Assembly (NCBI RefSeq): GCF_042666435.1 | Contig: NZ_JBHTDC010000002.1 | Location: 997,423 to 1,061,422 of the forward strand | From: Allosphingosinicella sp042666435 | GTDB lineage: Bacteria > Pseudomonadota > Alphaproteobacteria > Sphingomonadales > Sphingomonadaceae | Reading direction: 5' to 3' | DNA: 64,000 nt | Shown: piece after piece, positions 8,398-15,394 of the stretch | How positions within the stretch are numbered: the stretch's first letter is position 1 | Layout: the number at the start of each line of letters is the position of its first letter | Translations under genes and position numbers: made by a program | The notes under the pieces: model-generated | Seen by the model: the letters and a program-made list of their open reading frames with translations, nothing else | Databases searched by the model: none | What the model was told of the DNA's origin: nothing

Positions 8398-8892
8398 ATG
8401 CCCGCACAGCATGAATTGTCGATCACCCGCTTCATCGATGCGCCGCCCGAGACGGTCTATCGCGTCTATACCGAGCGCACCGGCGAATATTGGTGCCCCA
8501 AGCCGTGGACGACCCCCGTCGTCGACTGGGACCTGAGGGCCGGCGGCCGCGCCAACACCGTCATGCGCTCTCCCGAGGGCGAGGACATGCCGCACGAAGG
8601 CGTGTTCCTCGAAGTCGTCCCGAACGAGAAGATCGTCTTCACCAACGCCTTCACCGCCGGCTGGACGCCGCAGGTGCTGAGCGGCGACGGCTGCGACTTC
8701 GGCATGGTGGCAATCGTCACCCTGGAGCCGGAAGGCTCCGGCACCCGCTACACCGCGATCGTCCGCCACTGGGACGAAGAATCGCTGAAAAAGCACGAGG
8801 AGATGGGTTTCCACGAAGGCTGGATGCAGTGCGCCGACCAACTCGCCGACATCGCCGAAGCCGAAGCGAAGGCGGAAAGCCAGGCGGCCTGA
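8398..8892 (+). CDS. SRPBCC (AHSA1-like) domain protein, operon gene 2
   Basis: The 164-residue product has the START/Bet v 1-like fold signature of the AHSA1 group: ITRFIDAPPETVYRVYTE at the start, WDLRAGGRANTVM and HEGVFLEVVPNEKIVFTN in the middle, and a C-terminal helix (GFHEGWMQCADQLADIAE). These proteins bind hydrophobic ligands in a deep cavity. It lies 22 bp after the first VOC gene and 19 bp before the GST gene. A single protein of this type has no known fixed reaction. Confidence 0.88.
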   Translation: MPAQHELSITRFIDAPPETVYRVYTERTGEYWCPKPWTTPVVDWDLRAGGRANTVMRSPEGEDMPHEGVFLEVVPNEKIVFTNAFTAGWTPQVLSGDGCDFGMVAIVTLEPEGSGTRYTAIVRHWDEESLKKHEEMGFHEGWMQCADQLADIAEAEAKAESQAA

Positions 8893-8911
8893 ACCGAAGA
8901 GGAGAGCCGCC

Positions 8912-9589
8912 ATGCCAGTCGATCCGAACGCGAAAATCGAGATCACCGCCTTCGCCTGGGTGCCGTCCTTCGCGCAAGGGTTCGTCCGCGACCTTCGCCC
9001 GCGCTGGGCCTGCGAGGAGATCGGGCTCGCTTATGCCGAGCGTCTGCTGGAGGTCGATCCCCGGCCGGCGGCCTATTTCCTAGAGCAGCCCTGGGGCCAG
9101 GTGCCGGCGTTGAAGGATGACGGCGTCTGCCTGTTCGAAAGCGGCGCAATCCTGCTGCATCTGGCGGAAAAGGACGAACGTCTGCTGCCGCGTGACCCGC
9201 AGGGCCGGGCCAGCACGATCAGCTGGCTGTTCGCGGCCTATAACAGCGTCGAGCCGATGATGTTCGAGCTCGGCAATGTCGACATCTTCGCGCGCGGCGA
9301 GGAATGGGCGAAGCTGCGGCGGCCGAGCCTGATGGAATTCGCCGGGCAGAGGCTCGACCGGCTCGCCGACGCGCTCGAGGGCAGGGACTATCTGGCCGGC
9401 CCCTTCACCATTGCCGACATCGCGATGGCGACGGTGCTGCGCGAGGCGGGCGATACCGATCTCGTCTCCAGCCGTCCCGCGCTCGCCGCCTATCGCGCGC
9501 GCTGCCTGGGGCGCCCCGCCTTCAAGCGCGCGCTCGATGCGCAACTGGCCGTGTTCGCGGCCAATCAACCCGAAGGAGAAGCAGCATGA
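8912..9589 (+). CDS. Glutathione S-transferase family protein, operon gene 3
   Basis: A 225-residue cytosolic GST. The N-terminal thioredoxin-like domain shows QVPAL at residues 63-67, with the cis-proline, and the ESGAI glutathione-binding motif at 76-80. The C-terminal helical domain includes LAGPFTIADIAMATVLR, the usual N-capping region. It would conjugate glutathione to electrophiles. The stop overlaps the start of the next gene in ATGA (9586-9589), so the two are probably translationally coupled. Confidence 0.9.
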   Translation: MPVDPNAKIEITAFAWVPSFAQGFVRDLRPRWACEEIGLAYAERLLEVDPRPAAYFLEQPWGQVPALKDDGVCLFESGAILLHLAEKDERLLPRDPQGRASTISWLFAAYNSVEPMMFELGNVDIFARGEEWAKLRRPSLMEFAGQRLDRLADALEGRDYLAGPFTIADIAMATVLREAGDTDLVSSRPALAAYRARCLGRPAFKRALDAQLAVFAANQPEGEAA

Positions 9590-10338
9590 CCTATGTGGAA
9601 GGATTCATCGTCGCGGTGCCGACCGCCAATAAGGAAGCCTATCGCAAGCACGCCGCCGACGCCGCCCCCCTGTTCCGGGAATTCGGCGCGACCCGCATGG
9701 TCGAAGCCTGGGCGGACGACGTGCCGGACGGCAAGGTAACCGACTTCCGAAAGTCGGTGCAGGCAAAGGATGACGAGAGCGTCGTCTTCTCCTGGTTCGA
9801 ATATCCCGACAAGGCGACCCGCGACGCCGCCAACCAGAAGATGATGAGCGATCCACGGATGAGGGAGATGGGCGCGACGATGCCGTTCGACGGTCAGCGC
9901 ATGATCTTCGGCGGGTTCGATTCGTTCGTCGAAGAGGGCACGGGCGACCGTGGTTCCTATATCGACGGGTTCGTGCTGCCGGTGCCGAGCGGCAAACGCC
10001 AAGCGTATAACGACATGGCGTCCAAGGCGGCGGCGAAGTTCAGGGAATATGGCGCGATCCGGGACGTCGAAGCCTGGGGTGACGATGTGCCCGACGGCAA
10101 GGTCACCGACTTCAAACGGGCGGTGAAGGCGCAAGGAGACGAGAAGGTCGTCTTTTCCTTTATCGAGTGGCCCGACAAGGAAACCCGCGACGCCGGCTGG
10201 AAGCAGATGATGGAAGATCCGGACATGCAGCCGGACAAGCATGAGATGCCCTTCGACGGCCAGCGCATGTTCTGGGGCGGTTTCAGGCCGATACTCGACA
10301 CCGCCGCCGAGACGGCGACGGAGCGCGAACCAGCCTGA
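9586..10338 (+). CDS. Double DUF1428 protein, operon gene 4
   Basis: The 250-residue product contains two copies of DUF1428, usually a single-domain protein of about 115 residues. Copy 1 (residues about 1-120) starts YVEGFIVAVPTANKEAYRKH and ends MPFDGQRMIFGGF. Copy 2 (about 125-245) starts YIDGFVLPVPSGKRQAYNDM and ends MPFDGQRMFWGGF. Both share EAWxDDVPDGKVTDF. DUF1428 has a dimeric ferredoxin-like fold with no established reaction, so the fusion probably makes a covalent dimer. The start is the ATG in the ATGA overlap with the GST gene; longer frames upstream would lie inside GST. Confidence 0.88.
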   Translation: MTYVEGFIVAVPTANKEAYRKHAADAAPLFREFGATRMVEAWADDVPDGKVTDFRKSVQAKDDESVVFSWFEYPDKATRDAANQKMMSDPRMREMGATMPFDGQRMIFGGFDSFVEEGTGDRGSYIDGFVLPVPSGKRQAYNDMASKAAAKFREYGAIRDVEAWGDDVPDGKVTDFKRAVKAQGDEKVVFSFIEWPDKETRDAGWKQMMEDPDMQPDKHEMPFDGQRMFWGGFRPILDTAAETATEREPA

Positions 10339-10348
10339 TCGCGGTCAT

Positions 10349-10370
10349 GGGAGGCCGCCCGCGGCCTCCC
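10349..10370 (+). other. Intra-operon hairpin
   Basis: A perfect 9-bp stem (GGGAGGCCG and its complement) with a 4-base loop lies in the 58-bp gap between the DUF1428 and second VOC genes. With no T-run it is more likely an mRNA-processing or stability element than a terminator. Confidence 0.45.
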
Positions 10371-10396
10371 ATCCCCCACCGACGAAAGGACCGACA

Positions 10397-11209
10397 ATGT
10401 CCGATCCTGCACCCGAAGTTGCGGTCAAGCCCACCGGCGAGACGCGTGGCCGCAATCCGCATGGCAGCTTCATCTGGTATGAATTGCTCACCACCGATCC
10501 CGACGCCGCCGCCATTTTCTACGGCAACGTCGTCGGCTGGCGGACGCGGAGCGCCGGCCAAGCAGGCGTGGACTACCGCCTCCTCTCGATCGACGGCACC
10601 GACATCGGCGGACTGATGAAGTCGGAGGAAGGCATGCCCCCGCCCGTCTGGCTCGGCTATATCGGAGTCGACGACGTCGACGCAGCGGCCACGACGATAA
10701 AGGAGGCCGGCGGCGCCATTCATGTCCCGCCCACCGACATTCCCAACGTCGGCCGCTTCGCGATGGTGGGTGACCCGCAGGGCGTCGTCTTCTACATCAT
10801 GCGCGGGAACATGGATCAGGCGAGCACGGCCTTCGCCGGCATGACCCCCGGCCACTGCCGGTGGAACGAGCTCGTCACCACCGACCAGGCCGCCGCGCTC
10901 GATTTCTACATCGACCAGTTCAGCTGGGAGAAGGGCGACGCGATGCCGATGGGGGAGGCCGGCGACTATCGCTTCATCAATCATCATGGTGAGATGATCG
11001 GCGCGATGATGAACCGGATGGACGCCAAGCAGCGGCCGATGTGGAATTTCTATTTCGGCGTGCGGGACATCGACGCGGCGGTCGAGGCCGTCCGCGCCAG
11101 TGACGGAACCATCACTTTCGGTCCGCAGGAGATCCCGGGCGGCGAATATGCGGTGAACGCGATCGACCCCCAGGGCGCGGCCTTCGGCCTCGTCGGCCCC
11201 AGGACATAA
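10397..11209 (+). CDS. Two-module VOC family protein, operon gene 5
   Basis: The 270-residue product holds two VOC modules: GSFIWYELLTTDPDAAAIFYGNVVGW (first) and GHCRWNELVTTDQAAALDFYIDQFSW (second), each closing with a DPQG motif (VGDPQGVVFYI and IDPQGAAFGLVG). This is the layout of the group resembling hydroxylases/glyoxalases next to aromatic-compound genes. Start at 10397 follows GAAAGGACCGACA, a good ribosome site. The substrate cannot be told from sequence. Confidence 0.87.
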   Translation: MSDPAPEVAVKPTGETRGRNPHGSFIWYELLTTDPDAAAIFYGNVVGWRTRSAGQAGVDYRLLSIDGTDIGGLMKSEEGMPPPVWLGYIGVDDVDAAATTIKEAGGAIHVPPTDIPNVGRFAMVGDPQGVVFYIMRGNMDQASTAFAGMTPGHCRWNELVTTDQAAALDFYIDQFSWEKGDAMPMGEAGDYRFINHHGEMIGAMMNRMDAKQRPMWNFYFGVRDIDAAVEAVRASDGTITFGPQEIPGGEYAVNAIDPQGAAFGLVGPRT

Positions 11210-11220
11210 GGAGAAAGACC

Positions 11221-11730
11221 ATGTCCCCCATAACCACCAGCAAGATCGTCACCTGCCTGTGGTTCGACCATGGCGAAGCGCGCGAGGCGGCGGAATTCTA
11301 TGCCGCCACCTTCCCCGACAGCCATGTCGGCCCCGCGCTCGCCTCTCCCGCCGATTATCCCGGCGGAGCGCAAGGGACGGAGCTGACCGTCGAATTCACA
11401 TTGCTCGGCCAGCCCTTCGTCGGCCTCAACGGCGGCCCCGAATTCAAGCCGAACGAGGCGGTCAGCTTCCAGGTCTTCACCGACGACCAAGAAGAGACCG
11501 ATCGGTACTGGAACGCGATCGTCTCCAATGGCGGACAGGAGAGCGAATGCAGCTGGTGCAAGGACCGCTGGGGCTTTTCGTGGCAGATCGCGCCGCGCGT
11601 GCTGATGGAGGGAATGGCCGATCCCGATCCCGCCGTGGCGAAGCGGGTGATGGAAGCGATGATGACGATGCGGAAAATCGACATCGCCAAGATCGAGGCG
11701 GCGCGCAGGGGTGAAACGGTGGCGGCATGA
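11221..11730 (+). CDS. VOC family protein, PhnB/3-demethylubiquinone-methyltransferase-like, operon gene 6
   Basis: The 169-residue protein belongs to the VOC branch often misnamed 3-demethylubiquinone-9 3-methyltransferase: KIVTCLWFDHGEAREAAEFYAATFPDS, the LNGGPEFKPNEAVSFQV segment and CSWCKDRWGFSWQI with PRVL. No methyltransferase motif is present. It lies 11 bp after the second VOC gene and ends the operon; a palindromic repeat follows 13 bp later. Confidence 0.87.
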   Translation: MSPITTSKIVTCLWFDHGEAREAAEFYAATFPDSHVGPALASPADYPGGAQGTELTVEFTLLGQPFVGLNGGPEFKPNEAVSFQVFTDDQEETDRYWNAIVSNGGQESECSWCKDRWGFSWQIAPRVLMEGMADPDPAVAKRVMEAMMTMRKIDIAKIEAARRGETVAA

Positions 11731-11742
11731 TCCGCGCTGCCT

Positions 11743-11807
11743 GTTCCCCGGCGAAAGCCGGGGCCCAGTCAGGCGTTGTTGCTGGACCCCGGCTTTCGCC
11801 GGGGAAC
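11743..11807. repeat. Palindromic intergenic repeat (GTTCCCCGGCGAAAGCCGG type)
   Basis: Two 26-base arms (11743-11768 and 11782-11807) are inverted copies, and each arm is itself a hairpin around GGCGAAAGCC. It sits between the convergent VOC operon and the J-domain gene, where it may also end transcription. It resembles REP-type elements common in sphingomonads. Confidence 0.8.
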
Positions 11808-11811
11808 AAAC

Positions 11812-12417
11812 TCACGCGAATGCCGGCCGCGATTTGAGCTGGGTGTAGGCTTCGATCACCGCCTGGAGCGCTTTCTCGTGGTCCCGGTCGCCGCCGTTGC
11901 GGTCGGGATGGTAGCGGCGGACGAGATCGGCGTAACGCTGCCTCAGCGCGCGCCGATCGGCGTCCGCGCCGAGGCCGAGCACGCGCAAAGATTTGCGATC
12001 CGATTCGCTGAGCGGCCTTCCATCCTTGCGCTCCGGCTCGACGCGCCGGAAACGCGCCCCGATCGCGTCGAGCGGATCGGTGAAGTCCGCCCAGCGCGGC
12101 GGCGGCGAGCCGTTGACCGAGAAAGCCCGCGTCTGCCGCTCCCAGCCGCCATATGGGGTCTGCGCCTCCTCGATCTCGTCGGGGCTCATGCCGCGGAAAT
12201 AATTGTAGCGGTCGTTGAATTCGCGGACGTGGTCGAGGCACAGGAAGCGCCAGTCGCCGGGGCCGTCGAAAGTCGGGTTGCGGCCGGCGGGCGCGCGGAA
12301 CTCGCCGGCTTCGACGCAGCCGGGATGGGCGCATATCCGCTCCTGGCCCTCGATCCGGCCGTGAAACCGGGCCTGCCTTTTTCCCGAACTCGCCAACGCG
12401 CTCCCTTTCCCTTCCAA
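11812..12417 (-). CDS. J-domain (DnaJ-like) protein
   Basis: The 201-residue product ends with a J domain (about residues 140-200): LRVLGLGADADRRALRQRYADLVRRYHPDRNGGD, including the HPD tripeptide that stimulates DnaK ATPase. The N-terminal part has CAHPGC and FLCLDH, which may bind zinc, and the RGMSPDEIE segment seen in a conserved alphaproteobacterial J-protein family. There is no Gly/Phe region, so it is a class III co-chaperone. It is divergent from bolA, 18 bp away, and the two share a promoter region. Confidence 0.88.
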   Translation of the reverse strand: MEGKGSALASSGKRQARFHGRIEGQERICAHPGCVEAGEFRAPAGRNPTFDGPGDWRFLCLDHVREFNDRYNYFRGMSPDEIEEAQTPYGGWERQTRAFSVNGSPPPRWADFTDPLDAIGARFRRVEPERKDGRPLSESDRKSLRVLGLGADADRRALRQRYADLVRRYHPDRNGGDRDHEKALQAVIEAYTQLKSRPAFA

Positions 12418-12435
12418 ACCCCCTATATAAGCGAA

Positions 12436-12723
12436 ATGAGCGAGCCTTTAACCGGCCCCGTCGCGGCCGAGATCACAAGACGCCTGACGCAAGCGCTCGA
12501 CCCGACGCATCTGATCGTGCGCGACGACAGCGAGAAGCATCGCGGCCATGGCGGCCACGACCCGCGCGGGGAAAGCCATTTCACGGTCGAGATCGTCTCC
12601 CCCGCCTTCGAAGGCGAGAGCCGCGTCGCGCGGCAGCGGGCGGTCAACCGCGCGCTTGCGCCGCTGCTGGAGGATCGCGTCCACGCGCTGGCGATCAAGG
12701 CGATGGCGCCGAGCGAATTCTAA
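12436..12723 (+). CDS. BolA family protein
   Basis: The 95-residue protein matches BolA: AEITRRLTQALDPTHLIVRDDSEKHRGH, then ESHFTVEIVSPAFEGESRVARQRAVNRAL and HALAIKAMAP. BolA proteins pair with monothiol glutaredoxins to handle iron-sulfur clusters and iron sensing. The start at 12436 is the first ATG in the frame that gives a normal BolA length; the frame is open far upstream but runs through the J-domain gene. Confidence 0.92.
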   Translation: MSEPLTGPVAAEITRRLTQALDPTHLIVRDDSEKHRGHGGHDPRGESHFTVEIVSPAFEGESRVARQRAVNRALAPLLEDRVHALAIKAMAPSEF

Positions 12724-12725
12724 CC

Positions 12726-12810
12726 CGTCATTCCCGCGAAGGCGGGAATCCATCGGGCGCATGTGCCTGGTGGAGACTCCGTTTGGATTCCCGCTTTCGC
12801 GGGAATGACG
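12726..12810. repeat. Palindromic intergenic repeat (CGTCATTCCCGCGAAGGCGGG type)
   Basis: Inverted arms start at 12726 and end at 12810; each arm carries its own hairpin CCCGCgaaaGCGGG. It begins 2 bp after the bolA stop. A related copy lies at 27149-27219. Confidence 0.82.
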
Positions 12811-12825
12811 AGAAAGGGGAGCGTT

Positions 12826-13728
12826 GTGACGAGGAATCTACGAACCGAGCGGATCGCGCTATCGACGGGCGCGACGCTGAACGTGCGGCTCGGCGGCGAG
12901 GGCGAGCCGGTCCTCTTCCTCCACGGTTTCCCCGAATCGCACCGCACCTGGCGGCACCAGCTCGCCGACCTCGCCCACGACCATTTCGTCGTCGCGCCGG
13001 ACCAGCGCGGTTTCGCTGCTTCCGACAAGCCGGAAGGGATCGGGGAATATGAGACCGCCAAGATCGTCGCCGACCTGATCGCGCTCGCCGACGCGCTCGG
13101 CCTCGGCGCCTTCACGCTGGTCGGCCACGATTGGGGCGGCGCGGCGGCGTGGCTCGCGGCGCTGACCCATCCCGCCCGGGTGAAGCGCCTCGTCATCGTC
13201 AATGCCCCGCACCCGCTGATCTTCCAGAAGAGCCTGATCGAGGACGAGGCCCAGCGCGCCGCCTCCCAATATATGCGCGCCTTCAGGAGCCCCGCCATGG
13301 AAGCGGGTATCCGGGCCATGGGGCTGGACGCCTTCTTCGAGAAGAGCTTCGGCGGCCATGTCGATCTCGCCAGGATTCCCGATGAGGAAAGGCGGGCCTA
13401 TCTCGACGACTGGTCCCGCCCCGGCGCGCTGACCGCCATGCTCAACTGGTATCGCGCCTCCAGGATCGAGGTGCCGGCGATAGGCGAGGAGGCGGAGCTG
13501 CCGTCCTGGACCCGCGCGCCCTTTCCACGCCTCGCCATGCCGGTGCTGGTCATCTGGGGCCTGAACGACAAGGCCTTGCTCCCGGTCCAGCTCGCCGGCC
13601 TCCACGACCTGGGGGACGACGTGCGCATCGTCACCGCCGATGCGGGCCATTTCGTGCCGTGGGAGGCGCCGGACGTGGTGACGACCGCGATCCGCGACTT
13701 CCTTGCCGAGACCGTCGGCGAAGGCTAA
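12826..13728 (+). CDS. Alpha/beta hydrolase, epoxide hydrolase/dehalogenase-like
   Basis: The 300-residue protein has the oxyanion-hole motif HGFPES, the nucleophile elbow GHDWGG (Asp nucleophile, as in epoxide hydrolases and haloacetate dehalogenases) and the catalytic His in DAGHFVPWEAP. The Asp nucleophile and tryptophan argue against a serine esterase. I chose the GTG at 12826, preceded by AAGGGGAGC; longer in-frame starts (12763, 12805) fall inside the palindromic repeat. The substrate is unknown. nusB begins 9 bp downstream. Confidence 0.85.
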   Translation: MTRNLRTERIALSTGATLNVRLGGEGEPVLFLHGFPESHRTWRHQLADLAHDHFVVAPDQRGFAASDKPEGIGEYETAKIVADLIALADALGLGAFTLVGHDWGGAAAWLAALTHPARVKRLVIVNAPHPLIFQKSLIEDEAQRAASQYMRAFRSPAMEAGIRAMGLDAFFEKSFGGHVDLARIPDEERRAYLDDWSRPGALTAMLNWYRASRIEVPAIGEEAELPSWTRAPFPRLAMPVLVIWGLNDKALLPVQLAGLHDLGDDVRIVTADAGHFVPWEAPDVVTTAIRDFLAETVGEG

Positions 13729-13737
13729 GCGCCGCCC

Positions 13738-14193
13738 ATGTCCCAGACCCCCGCCCGTTCCCGATCGCGCTCCGCCGCGCGGCTCGCCGCCGTGCAGGCG
13801 CTCTATCAGCAGGACATGGAGAAGATTCCGCTTCCCACCCTGCTTCACGAATTCCACCACCACCGGCTGGGCGCGACGATCGAGGATGTCGAATATGCCG
13901 ATGCCGAGGTCGATTTCTTCGACGACATCGTCAGCGGCGTCGATGCGCGCTCGGACGAGCTCGACGCGCTGATCGCCGGCAAGCTGGCCCAGGGCTGGTC
14001 GCTCGCCCGCCTCGACAAGCCGATGCGCCAGATATTGCGCGCCGGCGCCTACGAGCTGGTTGCCCGCATCGACGTTCCGACGGGCACGATCATCTCCGAA
14101 TATGTCGATGTCGCCAACGCCTTCTACGACAAGCGCGAGGCCGCGTTCGTCAATGGCCTGCTGGATGCGGTCGCCAAGGACGTTCGGAAGTGA
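13738..14193 (+). CDS. nusB: Transcription antitermination factor NusB
   Basis: NusB with NusE binds boxA RNA in rRNA operons and prevents early termination. The 151-residue product has RSAARLAAVQALYQQD at the start, YVDVANAFYDKREAAFVNGLLDAV at the end and the helical middle typical of alphaproteobacterial NusB. It sits 9 bp behind the hydrolase and shortly before thiL, a neighbour pairing that is common in bacteria. Confidence 0.95.
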   Translation: MSQTPARSRSRSAARLAAVQALYQQDMEKIPLPTLLHEFHHHRLGATIEDVEYADAEVDFFDDIVSGVDARSDELDALIAGKLAQGWSLARLDKPMRQILRAGAYELVARIDVPTGTIISEYVDVANAFYDKREAAFVNGLLDAVAKDVRK

Positions 14194-14195
14194 AG

Positions 14196-14279
14196 CGTCA
14201 CCCTGAACCTGTTTCAGGGTCCAGGGCCGTGGCGCCGCGAGGTCGCCAACATGGATGCTGAAACAAGTTCAGCATGACG
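14196..14279. repeat. Palindromic repeat, CTGAAACAAGTTCAG family, copy 1
   Basis: Two 28-base inverted arms (14196-14223 and 14252-14279), each a hairpin of the CTGAACNTGTTTCAG type, separated by 28 bases. Other copies of the family are at 17903-17986 and 28673-28756. Confidence 0.87.
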
Positions 14280-14301
14280 AATGGGGACTTATAGGGGGTT
14301 C

Positions 14302-15252
14302 GTGACCACGGAATCCGATTTCATCGCCGCCCTGCGCGCCCTCGCCACCGACCCCGCCGCGCGCGGGCTGCTCGATGACGCGGCGGTGCTCGAAATCGGC
14401 GGCGCCAAGCTCGTCCTCACCCACGACATGATCGTCGAGGGCGTTCACTTCCTCCCCGACGATCCGCCCGGCGACATCGCCTGGAAGCTGGTCGCGGTGA
14501 ACCTGTCCGATCTCGCCGCAAAGGGGGCGAAGCCGCTGGGGGTCCTGCTCGGCTACACACTGGCGGGCGACGATGCGTGGAACGAGGCGTTCATCGCCGG
14601 TCTCCGCCAGACGTTGAGCGCTTTCCGCGTCGCCTTGTTCGGAGGCGACACCGTGGCCGCGTCTCCCGGGACAGCCCGCGCGCTGGGGCTGACCGCGATC
14701 GGCCTGGCCGATGCCTCGCCATCCCGCGCGGGCGCGGCGCCGGGCGACCATTTGTGGGTGAGCGGGACCATCGGCGACGGCGGCGCGGGGCTGCGAATCG
14801 CGAGAAGGGAATTGGACGGCCCGGCGGCTTTGGTCGAACGCTACCGGCAGCCCCGGCCGCGGCTGGAGCTCGGCCAGGCGCTCGCGCCATTCGTCCACGC
14901 GATGATGGACGTGTCCGACGGCCTGCTGATCGACGCGGGCCGCATGGCGGACGCCAGCAGCCTCGCCGTCGAGATCGACCTCGCGGTCCTGCCGCTCTCG
15001 GCGTCGTTCATCTCGATGCTCGGCGAGGATCGCGAAGCACGGCTCGACGCCGCGACGATGGGCGATGATTATGAACTGCTCTTCGCCGCGCCGGAAGCGC
15101 AGGCCGTGGAGCTGCTGGCTTTGGCCGAGCGCCTCGGTATCCCGCTGACCCGGATCGGAGAATTCGCGCAAGGCGCCGGGCTGCGGCTGGTCGACGGCGC
15201 CGAGACCGTGCCGCTCCCCGCCCGGCTCGGCTATGAGCATGTCCCGAAATAA
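14302..15252 (+). CDS. thiL: Thiamine-monophosphate kinase
   Basis: Makes the cofactor thiamine diphosphate from thiamine monophosphate with ATP. The 316-residue protein shows the PurM/ThiL features: GLLDDAAVL, the metal-binding THDMIVEGVHF, VNLSDLAAKGAKPLG and FGGDTVAAS in the N-terminal half, and MMDVSDGLLIDAGRMA later. The GTG at 14302 follows AGGGGGTTC; the longer ATG at 14281 overlaps the end of the palindromic repeat. It follows nusB on the same strand. Confidence 0.92.
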   Translation: MTTESDFIAALRALATDPAARGLLDDAAVLEIGGAKLVLTHDMIVEGVHFLPDDPPGDIAWKLVAVNLSDLAAKGAKPLGVLLGYTLAGDDAWNEAFIAGLRQTLSAFRVALFGGDTVAASPGTARALGLTAIGLADASPSRAGAAPGDHLWVSGTIGDGGAGLRIARRELDGPAALVERYRQPRPRLELGQALAPFVHAMMDVSDGLLIDAGRMADASSLAVEIDLAVLPLSASFISMLGEDREARLDAATMGDDYELLFAAPEAQAVELLALAERLGIPLTRIGEFAQGAGLRLVDGAETVPLPARLGYEHVPK

Positions 15253-15394
15253 GCCTTGGTCGTTGCCCGGTATGGGCAAGTGTCCGGAATAGTTGAAACG
15301 TCCCGGGCTTCCCCGTAAGACCCGCATCCTATCCGGACGCGCTCGCCTTGGGGGCTAAGGCCCTGTCCGGGATAATCAGGGGAAGGACGCTTTC

